The notes below the pieces were generated by a model. It did no database searches. It saw only the letters and a program-made list of their open reading frames with translations, and was not told the origin of the DNA. Position numbers and translations under genes: made by a program. From Betaproteobacteria bacterium (lineage in GTDB: Bacteria > Pseudomonadota > Gammaproteobacteria > Burkholderiales > Methylophilaceae), in contig JAHZMC010000082.1 in NCBI GenBank assembly GCA_022599515.1, forward strand, positions 1 to 54,115: a stretch of 54,115 nt of DNA, read 5' to 3'. Positions 17,135 to 25,429 of this stretch are shown here, in pieces. Each line of letters begins with the position of its first letter. Position 1 is the stretch's first letter.

Positions 17135-18706
17135 ATGCAAAAAAATAAAGTTATTGCTTACGATTCAACCCTGCGCGATGGAGCACAAGCGCAGGGTGTT
17201 TCGTTTACGGTTGAAGATAAGCTAAAAGTAGTTAAAAAGCTTGATGAACTAGGTGTTGGCTATATCGAAGCAGGAAATCCTGGCTCTAATCCAAAAGATT
17301 TGGAATTTTTTGAGCGAGTCGCTACGTTAAAGCTAAAACATGCCAAAGTCATTGCTTTTGGTAGTACGCGTAAAATTGGCATTAAAGTTGAAGATGACCG
17401 CAATTTAAAATCATTGCTCAGTGCTAATACACAAGCTGTCGCCATCTTTGGTAAAAGCTGGGATTATCAAGTAACTGATATTTTACGCACTACATTAGAC
17501 GAAAACCTAGCCATGATTGGCGATACTATTGCTTATCTAAAGCAACAGGGCAAAGAAGTCGTCTTTGATGCAGAACATTTCTTTGACGGCTATAAAGCCA
17601 ATCCTGATTATGCAATGCAAACGTTAAAAGCGGCTGCAGATGCGGGTGCAGATGTGTTGTGTATATGTGATACCAATGGCGGCACTTTTCCTGAAGAGAT
17701 TTTTCAATTAACGCAAAAAGTGATTGAAAGCTTTGATACCGAAGTTGGCATTCATTGTCATAATGACTGCGAAATGGCGGTTGCTAATTCGATTGCTGCG
17801 GTAAAAGCGGGCGCTGTGCAAGTGCAAGGCACGATAAACGGTATCGGTGAACGTTGTGGTAATGCGAATTTAAGCTCTATTATTCCGAACGTACAACTCA
17901 AACTGGGCATGGATTGTATTCCTGTTACGCAAATGCAACACTTAACCAGTGTTTCTAAGTTTGTAAATGAAATTGCAGGCGTGCCATTTAATGAAAAGGC
18001 GCCTTATGTCGGCGGTGACGCATTTTCACATAAAGGCGGCATGCATATTGATGCGGTGAATAAAAATCCTGTCTCGTATGAACATATCGAACCTACTCAA
18101 GTAGGTAACGAACGCCATACCTTAGTGTCAGAAGTGGCTGGTAGAAGCGCATTATTAGCAAAGCTGCAATCAATTGACCCTGAACTGACCAAAGAATCTG
18201 CAGATACCAAACGCGTTTTGGAACAGTTAAAAGAGCTTGAACATGAAGGTTATCAGTTTGAAAATTCAGAAGATTCTTTTGATGTACGTGTCCGTAAACT
18301 ATTAGGTAAAAGCCAAACTTATTTTTCACTGCAAGGCTACAATATTAGTATCAAAGAACCTTCCGAAAATGGCATTAGCTCCAAGGCGGAAGTGTCATTC
18401 TTAATCAATGGCCATGTTGTTGATGCAGCCGCAGAAGGTGATGGCCCTGTTGACGCTTTGGATAAGGCAATGCGCAATGCTTTGCGTGATACTTACCCAG
18501 CCATTAAAGAAATGAAGTTGACTGACTATAAAGTACGCGTATTAGATTCAAACTTAGCAACAGCGGCAAAAGTGCGCGTGATGATTGAATCTTCCGATGC
18601 TGAAACCAGTTGGAATACCATTGGCGTTTCTACTGATATTACTGAAGCTTCTTGGATTGCCCTTCAAGATGCGATTGAATATAAACTAATGCGAGACTCA
18701 ATTTAG
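17135..18706 (+). CDS. cimA: (R)-citramalate synthase
   Basis: CimA condenses acetyl-CoA and pyruvate to citramalate, the threonine-independent route to 2-oxobutyrate and isoleucine. The 523-residue product starts with the DRE-TIM barrel motif YDSTLRDGAQAQGVSF. It carries the metal-binding HCHNDCEMAVANS, the lyase signature VQVQGTINGIGERCGN, and a C-terminal LeuA-type regulatory dimer domain. The long form with AQAQG and KLDELGVGYIEAGNPGSN is typical of CimA rather than 2-isopropylmalate synthase. Carbon for isoleucine could then proceed through leuCDB, encoded 1 kb further on. It overlaps the convergent MmyB-like gene by four bases at the 3' end. Confidence 0.9.
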   Translation: MQKNKVIAYDSTLRDGAQAQGVSFTVEDKLKVVKKLDELGVGYIEAGNPGSNPKDLEFFERVATLKLKHAKVIAFGSTRKIGIKVEDDRNLKSLLSANTQAVAIFGKSWDYQVTDILRTTLDENLAMIGDTIAYLKQQGKEVVFDAEHFFDGYKANPDYAMQTLKAAADAGADVLCICDTNGGTFPEEIFQLTQKVIESFDTEVGIHCHNDCEMAVANSIAAVKAGAVQVQGTINGIGERCGNANLSSIIPNVQLKLGMDCIPVTQMQHLTSVSKFVNEIAGVPFNEKAPYVGGDAFSHKGGMHIDAVNKNPVSYEHIEPTQVGNERHTLVSEVAGRSALLAKLQSIDPELTKESADTKRVLEQLKELEHEGYQFENSEDSFDVRVRKLLGKSQTYFSLQGYNISIKEPSENGISSKAEVSFLINGHVVDAAAEGDGPVDALDKAMRNALRDTYPAIKEMKLTDYKVRVLDSNLATAAKVRVMIESSDAETSWNTIGVSTDITEASWIALQDAIEYKLMRDSI

Positions 18707-19512
18707 TTTCTAGCCTTTTTGGTTGGCGAAAGCATCACTAATTTTAGTTGCTCTTGATCGACAGGGCGCATGGTGACTTGCTGATAGGCTAACATGCCCA
18801 AACTGCTGTGATTAAACTCACGTAAACCACCTTGCCGTTCTAATACATCATGCTGCTTCCAAAATTGATCAAAATCTGCACTGGTTTTCGATAATTCTAA
18901 TACCAAACTTTGTAGCTCAGGTTCTTCTAAGCGACTTCTGCAATCAGCTCTGAATTCTGCAACTAAGCGTTTACTTCTGGTTTCCCAGTTGATTACAAAT
19001 GTTTTTGCATTTGGATGGGTAAAGACTAAGCGTAATAAATTGGGTGCGACATTGTTGTCTGGCGATAACCATTCACCAAATAATTTCTCTGCTTCTGGAT
19101 TCCAAGCCAAGATATTCCAAGTTCGACCTAAAATATAAGCTGGCACTTTAATATCCTTTAAGAGGGCGGTGAGCGTGTTTGAGGCTAAGTCCTCCTCTTG
19201 GATATGACCTTGAGGATCGCGTCGGCCAGCAAATTCAAATAAGTATGCACGCTCGGTACGTGTTAGTTTCAATGCTTGCGCTAAGCGAATCAAAGCGTCA
19301 GCCGACATATTTACCTCACGGCCTTGTTCTACCCAGGTATACCAAGTGGCGCTCATGTTCGCTAATTGAGCAACTTCTTCTCGTCTTAAGCCCTTTGTTC
19401 TGCGCCTTGCGCCAGCAGGAAAGCCAAACTCTTCAGGAGAGCCACGTTTTCTAATCGCTTGTAAGAACTCGCCTAGCTCTTTTCGACGTGTATCAATTTT
19501 TTTCTCTGGCAT
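18703..19512 (-). CDS. MmyB-like helix-turn-helix transcriptional regulator
   Basis: The 269-residue protein has an XRE-type helix-turn-helix (about residues 8-85; RRTKGLRREEVAQLANMSAT, then WYTWVEQGREVNMSADALIR). An MmyB-type ligand-binding region follows, with VPAYILGRTWNILAWNPEAE and ATKLF-like FGEWLSPDNN. Such regulators in other bacteria respond to small hydrophobic or unknown ligands and often control a neighbouring divergent gene. Here the divergent neighbour is leuC, 129 bp away, and a perfect palindrome lies between. Regulation of leuC or of itself is therefore possible but not shown. The 3' end overlaps cimA by four bases. Confidence 0.9.
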   Translation of the reverse strand: MPEKKIDTRRKELGEFLQAIRKRGSPEEFGFPAGARRRTKGLRREEVAQLANMSATWYTWVEQGREVNMSADALIRLAQALKLTRTERAYLFEFAGRRDPQGHIQEEDLASNTLTALLKDIKVPAYILGRTWNILAWNPEAEKLFGEWLSPDNNVAPNLLRLVFTHPNAKTFVINWETRSKRLVAEFRADCRSRLEEPELQSLVLELSKTSADFDQFWKQHDVLERQGGLREFNHSSLGMLAYQQVTMRPVDQEQLKLVMLSPTKKARN

Positions 19513-19536
19513 GATGTTTTATTTAAACTGTTAATA

Positions 19537-19552
19537 TTTATACCAGTATAAA
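19537..19552. promoter_or_regulatory. 16-bp perfect palindrome, candidate operator of the MmyB-like regulator
   Basis: TTTATAC-CA-GTATAAA is a perfect 7-bp inverted repeat 24 bp upstream of the regulator's start codon. On the minus strand it contains TATACT, a usable -10 hexamer. It ends 8 bp before the leuC -35 box. Its position suits autoregulation and perhaps control of leuC. Confidence 0.45.
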
Positions 19553-19560
19553 CTATATTC

Positions 19561-19589
19561 TTGTTAGGGTATTAAATAGTCGGTATCAT
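19561..19589 (+). promoter_or_regulatory. Likely sigma70 promoter of leuC
   Basis: TTGTTA (19561-19566) and TATCAT (19584-19589) are separated by exactly 17 bp. The start of transcription would be near 19596, giving a leader of about 45 bases before the leuC ATG and its AAAAGGAG ribosome site. Confidence 0.5.
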
Positions 19590-19641
19590 GTCGCCATTGA
19601 CTTATTAACATCACATTAATAGTAATGAAAAAGGAGCTGTA

Positions 19642-21048
19642 ATGGCTGGAAAAACGCTTTACGATAAATTGTGGGATTCCCACTTAGTCCATCAAGATGC
19701 CGATGGTACTAGCTTGATTTATATTGACCGTCACTTGGTGCATGAAGTGACTAGTCCACAGGCTTTTGAAGGCTTGCGTATGGCTGGTCGTAAGCCTTGG
19801 CGCAATAGTTCGATTGTGGCTAATCCTGACCACAATACGCCAACCAAGGATTGGGATAAAGGCATTGAAGATCCCGTATCTAAGTTGCAAGTGGATACCT
19901 TAGATAAAAACATGAAAGAGTTTGGCTCTTTGGTGTATTTTCCGTTTAAAGATAAAAACCAAGGCATTATTCACGTGATTGGCCCTGAGCACGGTACAAC
20001 ATTGCCAGGCATGACAGTGGTGTGTGGTGATAGCCATACGTCTACCCACGGCGCTTTTGGTGCATTGGCACATGGTATTGGTACATCTGAGGTTGAGCAT
20101 GTGTTAGCCACACAAACTTTGGTGGCTAAAAAATCTAAAAGCATGTTGGTGAAAGTGAACGGCAAGCTTGGTGTTGGTGTTACAGCTAAAGACGTGGCAT
20201 TAGCGGTGATTGGTATTACTGGTACGGCTGGTGGTACTGGCTATGCGATTGAGTTTGCAGGTGATGTGATTAGCGACCTTAGCATGGAAGGCCGTATGAC
20301 CATTTGTAATATGGCGATTGAAGCGGGTGCGCGTGCTGGCATTATGGCACCCGATGAGAAAACAGCGGCTTACTTAAGAGGTAAGCAATATGCTCCAAAA
20401 GCAGACCAATGGGATGCTGCCGTGCAATATTGGAACACCTTACATTCTGATGCAGATGCTGATTTTGATGCCGTGATTGAATTAGAAGGTGGCGACATTC
20501 AGCCACAAGTCACTTGGGGTACTTCGCCTGAGCAAGTATTACCGATTGGCGCAACCGTGCCTGATCCTGTAAATGAAGCCGATGCAACTAAGCGCACGAG
20601 TATCGAAAATGCATTGAAATACATGGGCTTAACACCCAATACGCCAATCACTGATATTAAGTTAGATAAGGTGTTTATTGGTTCTTGCACCAACTCACGC
20701 ATTGAAGACTTACGCGCTGCGGCGGTTGTGGCTAAAGGTAAAAAAGTGGCGAGCAATATTGATGTAGCCATGGTGGTGCCAGGTTCTGGCATTGTAAAAC
20801 GCCAAGCAGAAGAGGAGGGCTTAGATAAAATCTTTATTGAAGCGGGTTTTGAGTGGCGTGAGCCAGGTTGCTCTATGTGTTTAGCCATGAACGCAGACCG
20901 TTTGAGCGCGGGCGAGCGTTGTGCATCTACTTCAAATCGTAACTTCGAAGGCCGTCAAGGCCCAGGTGGCCGTACGCATTTAGTCAGCCCTGCAATGGCA
21001 GCAGCAGCAGCGATTGCTGGTCATTTTGTAGACGTGCGTAACGTTTAA
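19642..21048 (+). CDS. leuC: 3-Isopropylmalate dehydratase large subunit
   Basis: LeuC with LeuD isomerises 2-isopropylmalate to 3-isopropylmalate in leucine synthesis; the same pair commonly handles citramalate in the isoleucine route. The 468-residue protein is of standard length. It is an aconitase-family enzyme with [16 protein letters not shown], the first cluster Cys in [15 protein letters not shown], and the second pair in [14 protein letters not shown], so a [4Fe-4S] cluster can be bound. The ribosome site AAAAGGAG precedes the ATG. leuD follows after 16 bp with its own GAGGAG site. The neighbouring cimA supports shared use of these enzymes. Confidence 0.97.
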   Translation: MAGKTLYDKLWDSHLVHQDADGTSLIYIDRHLVHEVTSPQAFEGLRMAGRKPWRNSSIVANPDHNTPTKDWDKGIEDPVSKLQVDTLDKNMKEFGSLVYFPFKDKNQGIIHVIGPEHGTTLPGMTVVCGDSHTSTHGAFGALAHGIGTSEVEHVLATQTLVAKKSKSMLVKVNGKLGVGVTAKDVALAVIGITGTAGGTGYAIEFAGDVISDLSMEGRMTICNMAIEAGARAGIMAPDEKTAAYLRGKQYAPKADQWDAAVQYWNTLHSDADADFDAVIELEGGDIQPQVTWGTSPEQVLPIGATVPDPVNEADATKRTSIENALKYMGLTPNTPITDIKLDKVFIGSCTNSRIEDLRAAAVVAKGKKVASNIDVAMVVPGSGIVKRQAEEEGLDKIFIEAGFEWREPGCSMCLAMNADRLSAGERCASTSNRNFEGRQGPGGRTHLVSPAMAAAAAIAGHFVDVRNV

Positions 21049-21064
21049 GCGAGGAGATAAAAAC

Positions 21065-21703
21065 ATGAAAGCATTTACACAAATTACTGGGTTAGCAGCC
21101 CCATTAGATCGCGCAAACGTGGATACGGACGCGATTATCCCTAAACAGTTTTTAAAATCTATCAAGCGTACTGGCTTTGGTCCTTACTTGTTTGATGAGT
21201 GGCGCTATACCAATTATGGTGAGCCAGATATGGATTGTACCAATCGTCCATTAAACGAAAGCTTTGTTTTAAATCAAGCACGTTATAAAGGCGCACAAGT
21301 ATTATTAGCACGTGAAAACTTTGGTTGTGGTTCTAGCCGTGAGCATGCGCCATGGGCGATTGACGATTATGGCTTCCGCGTGATTATTGCACCGAGCTTT
21401 GCTGATATTTTTTATAACAACTGCTTTAAAAATGGCATTTTGCCGATTGTGGCTAGTGCTGAAAAAGTAGAACAACTCTTTAAAGAGTGCGAAGCAACGG
21501 AAGGCTATGCCTTAAAAGTGGACTTGTCTTCACAAACGGTGACTACCCCATCTGGCGAATCATTCAGTTTTGAAGTGAATGAGACATCAAAACATAACTT
21601 GCTTAATGGTTTAGATGAGATTGGTTTGACCTTGGCACACGAAGATAAAATTAGAGCGTTTGAAAGTAATCATCAGCAACAACAACCTTGGTTATTTGCA
21701 TAA
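21065..21703 (+). CDS. leuD: 3-Isopropylmalate dehydratase small subunit
   Basis: LeuD supplies the swivel domain of isopropylmalate isomerase. The 212-residue protein has the expected [19 protein letters not shown] segment, then [20 protein letters not shown], the substrate-specificity loop and swivel signature, and [19 protein letters not shown]. Length and motif order match the bacterial leuCD type. It is co-transcribed with leuC. A 240-bp stretch containing a long imperfect palindrome separates it from leuB. Confidence 0.96.
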   Translation: MKAFTQITGLAAPLDRANVDTDAIIPKQFLKSIKRTGFGPYLFDEWRYTNYGEPDMDCTNRPLNESFVLNQARYKGAQVLLARENFGCGSSREHAPWAIDDYGFRVIIAPSFADIFYNNCFKNGILPIVASAEKVEQLFKECEATEGYALKVDLSSQTVTTPSGESFSFEVNETSKHNLLNGLDEIGLTLAHEDKIRAFESNHQQQQPWLFA

Positions 21704-21825
21704 TTTAACCTACTGCGCAGCAGATACCCTGCGTTGTGCAGTGCGCGAAATCCTCATGTACTATTTGTACATTCCGGTTTCTGTGCGCTGTACGCCTTGA
21801 TTATCTACTGCTCGCTACGGTTTAA
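21704..21825. repeat. 122-bp long imperfect palindrome between leuD and leuB
   Basis: The outer arms TTTAACC (21704) and GGTTTAA (21819-21825) flank nested complementary blocks. GCAGCAGATA matches TATCTACTGC, and GTGCAGTGCGC matches GCGCTGTAC less exactly. The centre ATGTAC-TATTT-GTACAT is flanked by GAAA and TTTC. The whole stretch can form a cruciform or a long RNA hairpin. It reads like a dispersed intergenic repeat, and lies directly after the leuD stop where it could end or stabilise the leuCD message. Confidence 0.7.
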
Positions 21826-21869
21826 TCACGCAAAAATGGCTAAACATAGCATTTAAATGAATTTAAATT

Positions 21870-21913
21870 CCCTCACCCTTCTAGGGGGAGGGCAAGGGCG
21901 GGGGTGTAACCCC
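21870..21913. repeat. GC-rich intergenic repeat in the leuB leader
   Basis: CCCTCACCC (21870-21878) faces GGGGGAGGG (21884-21892), and GGGGT-GTA-ACCCC (21900-21912) forms a second tight hairpin. The G-rich composition is unlike the AT-rich surroundings and resembles short repeats found between genes elsewhere. It ends about 30 bp before the leuB start and could affect its mRNA. Confidence 0.55.
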
Positions 21914-21943
21914 ACGCTGAAAAGCATAAATAAGGAATATAAA

Positions 21944-23014
21944 ATGACAATGAAAATTGCAGTATTACCCGGTGATGGCATCGGCCCAGAGATCGTTAAG
22001 CAAGCATTGCGAGTGCTAGACGTATTAAAAAACGAAGGCATGGAAATGGAATTCACAGAAGCGCCATTAGGTGGTCAAGCTTATGATGAATACGGCCATC
22101 CTTATCCAGAGTTTACGCAAAAAGTTTGCCGTGCAGCAGATGCGGTATTGCTCGGTGCAGTTGGTGGCCCGCAGTATGACAACCTAGATCGCCCATTACG
22201 CCCAGAACGCGGCTTGTTGGCTATTCGTAAAGATTTAGGTTTGTTTGCAAACTTACGTCCTGCGATGCTTTACCCTGAGTTAGCCAATGCATCTACCTTG
22301 AAGCCAGAAGTGGTGGCGGGTTTGGATATCATGATTGTGCGTGAATTAACAGGTGATGTGTATTTTGGTCAACCACGTGGGATGCGCACCAATGATGAAG
22401 GTGAGCGCGAAGGCTTTAACACCATGGTTTATAAAGAATCAGAAGTGCGCCGCATTGCACATGTTGCATTTGGCATTGCTATGAAACGTGGCAAAAAGCT
22501 ATGTTCAGTTGATAAAGCCAATGTGCTCGAAACCACTGAATTCTGGAAAGAAATCGTCATTGACGTCGCAAAAGAATACCCAGAAGTAGAGTTAAGCCAT
22601 ATGTATGTGGATAACGCTGCCATGCAATTGATTCGTAACCCAAAACAATTTGACGTGATGGTGACTGGTAATATTTTTGGAGATATTTTGTCTGATGAGG
22701 CTTCTATGTTGACAGGATCTATTGGCATGCTAGCTTCAGCTTCACTCAATGCAAGTAAGCAAGGTTTGTATGAGCCATCACACGGTTCAGCACCTGATAT
22801 TGCAGGTCAAAACTTAGCCAACCCAATTGCTACTATTTTATCTGTTGCCATGATGTTGCGTTATAGTTTCGATAATGAAGCAGCGGCAGTTCGCATCGAA
22901 GCTGCTGTGAAAAAAGTATTGGCGGCCGGCTATCGTACTGGCGATATCTACGAAGAAGGCATGAAAAAAGTGAGCTGTTCTGAAATGGGTGACCAAATCG
23001 TTGCTGCAATGTAG
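21944..23014 (+). CDS. leuB: 3-Isopropylmalate dehydrogenase
   Basis: LeuB oxidises and decarboxylates 3-isopropylmalate to 2-oxoisocaproate with NAD, and can act on 3-methylmalate in the citramalate route. From the ATG at 21944 the protein has 356 residues ([20 protein letters not shown]), the usual length. It contains [38 protein letters not shown], the metal-binding Asp region [15 protein letters not shown], and [20 protein letters not shown]. An in-frame start 29 codons upstream (21857) would translate repeat DNA; the AAGGA site before 21944 and family alignment favour the shorter form. Confidence 0.97.
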   Translation: MTMKIAVLPGDGIGPEIVKQALRVLDVLKNEGMEMEFTEAPLGGQAYDEYGHPYPEFTQKVCRAADAVLLGAVGGPQYDNLDRPLRPERGLLAIRKDLGLFANLRPAMLYPELANASTLKPEVVAGLDIMIVRELTGDVYFGQPRGMRTNDEGEREGFNTMVYKESEVRRIAHVAFGIAMKRGKKLCSVDKANVLETTEFWKEIVIDVAKEYPEVELSHMYVDNAAMQLIRNPKQFDVMVTGNIFGDILSDEASMLTGSIGMLASASLNASKQGLYEPSHGSAPDIAGQNLANPIATILSVAMMLRYSFDNEAAAVRIEAAVKKVLAAGYRTGDIYEEGMKKVSCSEMGDQIVAAM

Positions 23015-23111
23015 TGTTGTGTTGGCGGTAAGGGCGATTGTCAGCACTAAACTGTTACTGATAGTCGCTTTTCTGCGATAATAATAATGAGATCAATTTA
23101 GGAGATTAATC

Positions 23112-23423
23112 ATGGCTCAGTTTGATAATGTAAGTGTAAAAAAGAAGGCAAATATTTACTTTGATGGTAAATGTGTGAGTCATACCGTATTGTTTCCAAA
23201 TGGTACGCGTAATACTTTGGGTGTGATATTCCCAAGTACGTTAACGTTTAACACAGAATCTCCAGAATTAATGGAAATTAATACTGGCATTTGTAAGGTT
23301 AAATTGGCAGGGCAAGATGAGTGGAAAACTTATCAAGCCGGTGATAAGTTCGCGATTGGCGGTAATACCAGTTTTGATATAGAAACAGTTGAAACCTTAG
23401 ATTACGTTTGTCACTACGAGTAA
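23112..23423 (+). CDS. ppnP: Pyrimidine/purine nucleoside phosphorylase
   Basis: The 103-residue protein is a short cupin-like barrel of the PpnP (YaiE, formerly UPF0345/DUF1255) family, which splits many nucleosides with phosphate into base and ribose 1-phosphate. Signature stretches are [40 protein letters not shown], and [20 protein letters not shown], followed by the C-terminal LDYVCHYE. Length and sequence order fit closely. A strong TAGGAG ribosome site precedes the ATG. It stands between leuB and yajQ in the same direction, 48 bp before yajQ. Confidence 0.93.
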   Translation: MAQFDNVSVKKKANIYFDGKCVSHTVLFPNGTRNTLGVIFPSTLTFNTESPELMEINTGICKVKLAGQDEWKTYQAGDKFAIGGNTSFDIETVETLDYVCHYE

Positions 23424-23470
23424 TGTGATTGCTCGGCATCGCATACAAGAGAAAATTTAAAGGAGATTAA

Positions 23471-23965
23471 ATGCCTTCATTTGATATTACATCAGAAGTG
23501 GATAAGGTTGCACTTAGTAACTCGATTGATACGGCGGCCAAGCAGATTGGTAACCGTTATGATTTTAAAGGCACCTCTGCCAAGGTTGAGTTTAACGATA
23601 AAGACTCTGTGATTACCTTGTTTGGTGACAATGAGTTTCAATTGGATCAAATTAAAGATATTTTATTGCCAGCAATGGAGAAAAAAGAGCCGGACTCCTC
23701 TAAACGGTTGGAGCATAAAGCTGTGCAAACAATTTCTGGCAGCAAAGTGAAGCAAGAGCTGGCTGTGAAAGATGGTATTGATAGCGACTTGTCTAAAAAA
23801 ATTGTCAAAACAATCAAAGACAGTGGCATGAAAGTGCAAGCAAGCATCCAAGGTGAAGCGGTGCGAGTGAATGGCGCGAAGCGCGACATTTTGCAAGATG
23901 CGATTGCGTTGGTGAAAAAAAGCATTACCGATTTCCCACTTAAATTTGGTAATTTTAGAGATTAA
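23471..23965 (+). CDS. yajQ: YajQ-family nucleotide-binding protein
   Basis: The 164-residue protein starts MPSFDITSEVDKVALSNSID and contains NRYDFKGTSAKVEFNDKD, the typical opening of YajQ proteins. It ends with the second ferredoxin-like repeat VRVNGAKRDILQDAIALVKK and DFPLKFGNFRD, where family members end LQFxNFRD. The protein consists of two similar RNA-binding-like folds. Some members bind c-di-GMP and act as regulators, others were linked to tRNA or nucleotides; the role here is not certain. A GGAGATTAA ribosome site is close to the ATG. Confidence 0.94.
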   Translation: MPSFDITSEVDKVALSNSIDTAAKQIGNRYDFKGTSAKVEFNDKDSVITLFGDNEFQLDQIKDILLPAMEKKEPDSSKRLEHKAVQTISGSKVKQELAVKDGIDSDLSKKIVKTIKDSGMKVQASIQGEAVRVNGAKRDILQDAIALVKKSITDFPLKFGNFRD

Positions 23966-23980
23966 TTAGGAGGTATTGGC

Positions 23981-24100
23981 ATGTATCGTTTAGTAATGGC
24001 TGTTTTATTAGTAGGCTTTTTCGCAGGTTGTAATACAGTGGATGGCATGGGTAAGGATTTAGAAAAAGCGGGTGAAGCGGTTCAGAAGTCAACTAAATAA
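23981..24100 (+). CDS. Entericidin-like small lipoprotein (39 residues)
   Basis: The ATG at 23981, preceded by AGGAGG with ideal spacing, opens a 39-codon frame. A hydrophobic signal (MYRLVMAVLLVGFFAGC) ends in a lipobox with the modified Cys at 17. The mature part NTVDGMGKDLEKAGEAVQKS is typical of the entericidin A/B (EcnAB) family of tiny envelope lipoproteins. These occur in many proteobacteria as stress-related or toxin-antidote-like peptides, often without a clear partner. Only one such gene is seen here, so an EcnA/EcnB pair is not supported. It lies between yajQ and asd. Confidence 0.88.
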   Translation: MYRLVMAVLLVGFFAGCNTVDGMGKDLEKAGEAVQKSTK

Positions 24101-24150
24101 CGGAATGAATAGAATAAGTAACAGCTAATGCATTTAGAAATGGACAGGGT

Positions 24151-25266
24151 ATGTTGAAGGTAGGTTTTGTTGGTTGGCGTGGAATGGTCGGCTCTGTGCT
24201 TATGCAGCGCATGATGCAAGAAAATGATTTTGCAGATATAGAGCCACAATTTTTTACGACATCACAAGCAGGTAGTGCTGCACCTGATGTTGGTAAAGAT
24301 TCGCCTGCGCTTAAGGATGCAAAAAATATTGCTGAATTAAAAGCAATGGATGTCATTGTCTCTTGCCAAGGCGGTGATTACACCACAGAAATATTCCCAC
24401 AATTAAGAGCAGATGGTTGGAATGGGCACTGGGTTGACGCGGCCTCTACACTGCGTATGGAAAAAGACGCTGTTATTGTGCTTGATCCAGTCAATATGCA
24501 TGTCATCAAAGATGCGTTACACGCTGGCGGTAAAAACTGGATTGGTGGAAATTGCACTGTTTCTTTAATGTTAATGTCGTTACATGGCTTGTTTAAAGCT
24601 GATTTAATTGAATGGGCAAGCTCCATGACTTACCAGGCGGCTTCTGGCGCTGGCGCACAAAATATGCGCGAGCTGATTGCACAAATGGGTACGATTCACG
24701 CCTCTGTTCAAGGCTTATTGGCCGACCCATCATCTGCTATATTGGAAATTGATAAAGTAGTTGCAGAAACCATTCAATCAGACTTATTGCCAACAAAGCA
24801 TTTTGGCGCGCCTCTAGCAGGCAGTTTAATTCCTTGGATTGATAAAGAAGTTGCCAACGGGCAAAGTAAAGAAGAGTGGAAGGGTGGCGTTGAAACCAAT
24901 AAGATTATTGGGCGTGTTGACAATCCCATTCCAATTGATGGTTTATGTGTCCGTATTGGTGCGATGCGCTGCCACTCACAAGCGCTTACCCTTAAGTTAA
25001 AGCAAGATGTGCCGTTGAATGAAATAGAGCAGATGCTGACGGAAGCAAATGAATGGGCACAAGTAGTGCCTAACCAGAAAGACGCGAGCGTTAAAGCGCT
25101 TTCTCCCGCAGCTGTGACAGGCAAGCTGGCTACACCAGTTGGCCGATTGCGCAAATTGGCAATGGGTGGTGAGTATTTATCTGCATTTACGGTCGGTGAC
25201 CAGCTGTTATGGGGCGCTGCAGAGCCATTACGACGTATGTTGCGCATATTGGTGAATGATAATTAG
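24151..25266 (+). CDS. asd: Aspartate-semialdehyde dehydrogenase
   Basis: Asd reduces aspartyl phosphate to aspartate semialdehyde, the branch point for lysine/diaminopimelate, threonine and methionine. The 371-residue product belongs to the gammaproteobacterial-type branch of the family, with the NADP-binding start [19 protein letters not shown]. The active-site Cys135 sits in [18 protein letters not shown] and the catalytic His in [16 protein letters not shown]. The gene follows the entericidin by 50 bp. The order leuB-asd-fimV-truA is the conserved betaproteobacterial arrangement, here expanded by ppnP, yajQ and the entericidin. Confidence 0.97.
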   Translation: MLKVGFVGWRGMVGSVLMQRMMQENDFADIEPQFFTTSQAGSAAPDVGKDSPALKDAKNIAELKAMDVIVSCQGGDYTTEIFPQLRADGWNGHWVDAASTLRMEKDAVIVLDPVNMHVIKDALHAGGKNWIGGNCTVSLMLMSLHGLFKADLIEWASSMTYQAASGAGAQNMRELIAQMGTIHASVQGLLADPSSAILEIDKVVAETIQSDLLPTKHFGAPLAGSLIPWIDKEVANGQSKEEWKGGVETNKIIGRVDNPIPIDGLCVRIGAMRCHSQALTLKLKQDVPLNEIEQMLTEANEWAQVVPNQKDASVKALSPAAVTGKLATPVGRLRKLAMGGEYLSAFTVGDQLLWGAAEPLRRMLRILVNDN

Positions 25267-25354
25267 AATATTTTTGTGAAATAGCGACAAGACTCATAAA
25301 CAATTACATACACAAAGAACATAATGTGTGTTGTGAGCTTGCATCTATAACTAA

Positions 25355-25383
25355 TTGATGTTAATTTTTTTATTGTGTATAAA
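25355..25383 (+). promoter_or_regulatory. Strong sigma70-like promoter of fimV
   Basis: TTGATG (25355-25360) and TATAAA (25378-25383) are 17 bp apart. Transcription would start near 25390, about 40 bases upstream of the GTG start and its AAGGTGG ribosome site. The 163-bp asd-fimV gap holds no other gene. Confidence 0.65.
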
Positions 25384-25429
25384 CGGCGATAATCTAAGCG
25401 ATTTAGCGTCGGAACTTTAAGGTGGAATA

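Noticed and set aside
20499-20888. 129-codon minus-strand frame inside leuC
   Set aside because: Antisense to conserved aconitase motifs; Cys/Ser-rich composition is typical of shadow frames.
21857-21943. Longer leuB starting at 21857
   Set aside because: The extra 29 codons come from GC-rich repeat DNA, and a good ribosome site and family alignment favour 21944.
24774-25247. 157-codon open frame on the minus strand inside asd
   Set aside because: It is fully antisense to a well-supported gene, has no family features and is a by-product of codon bias.
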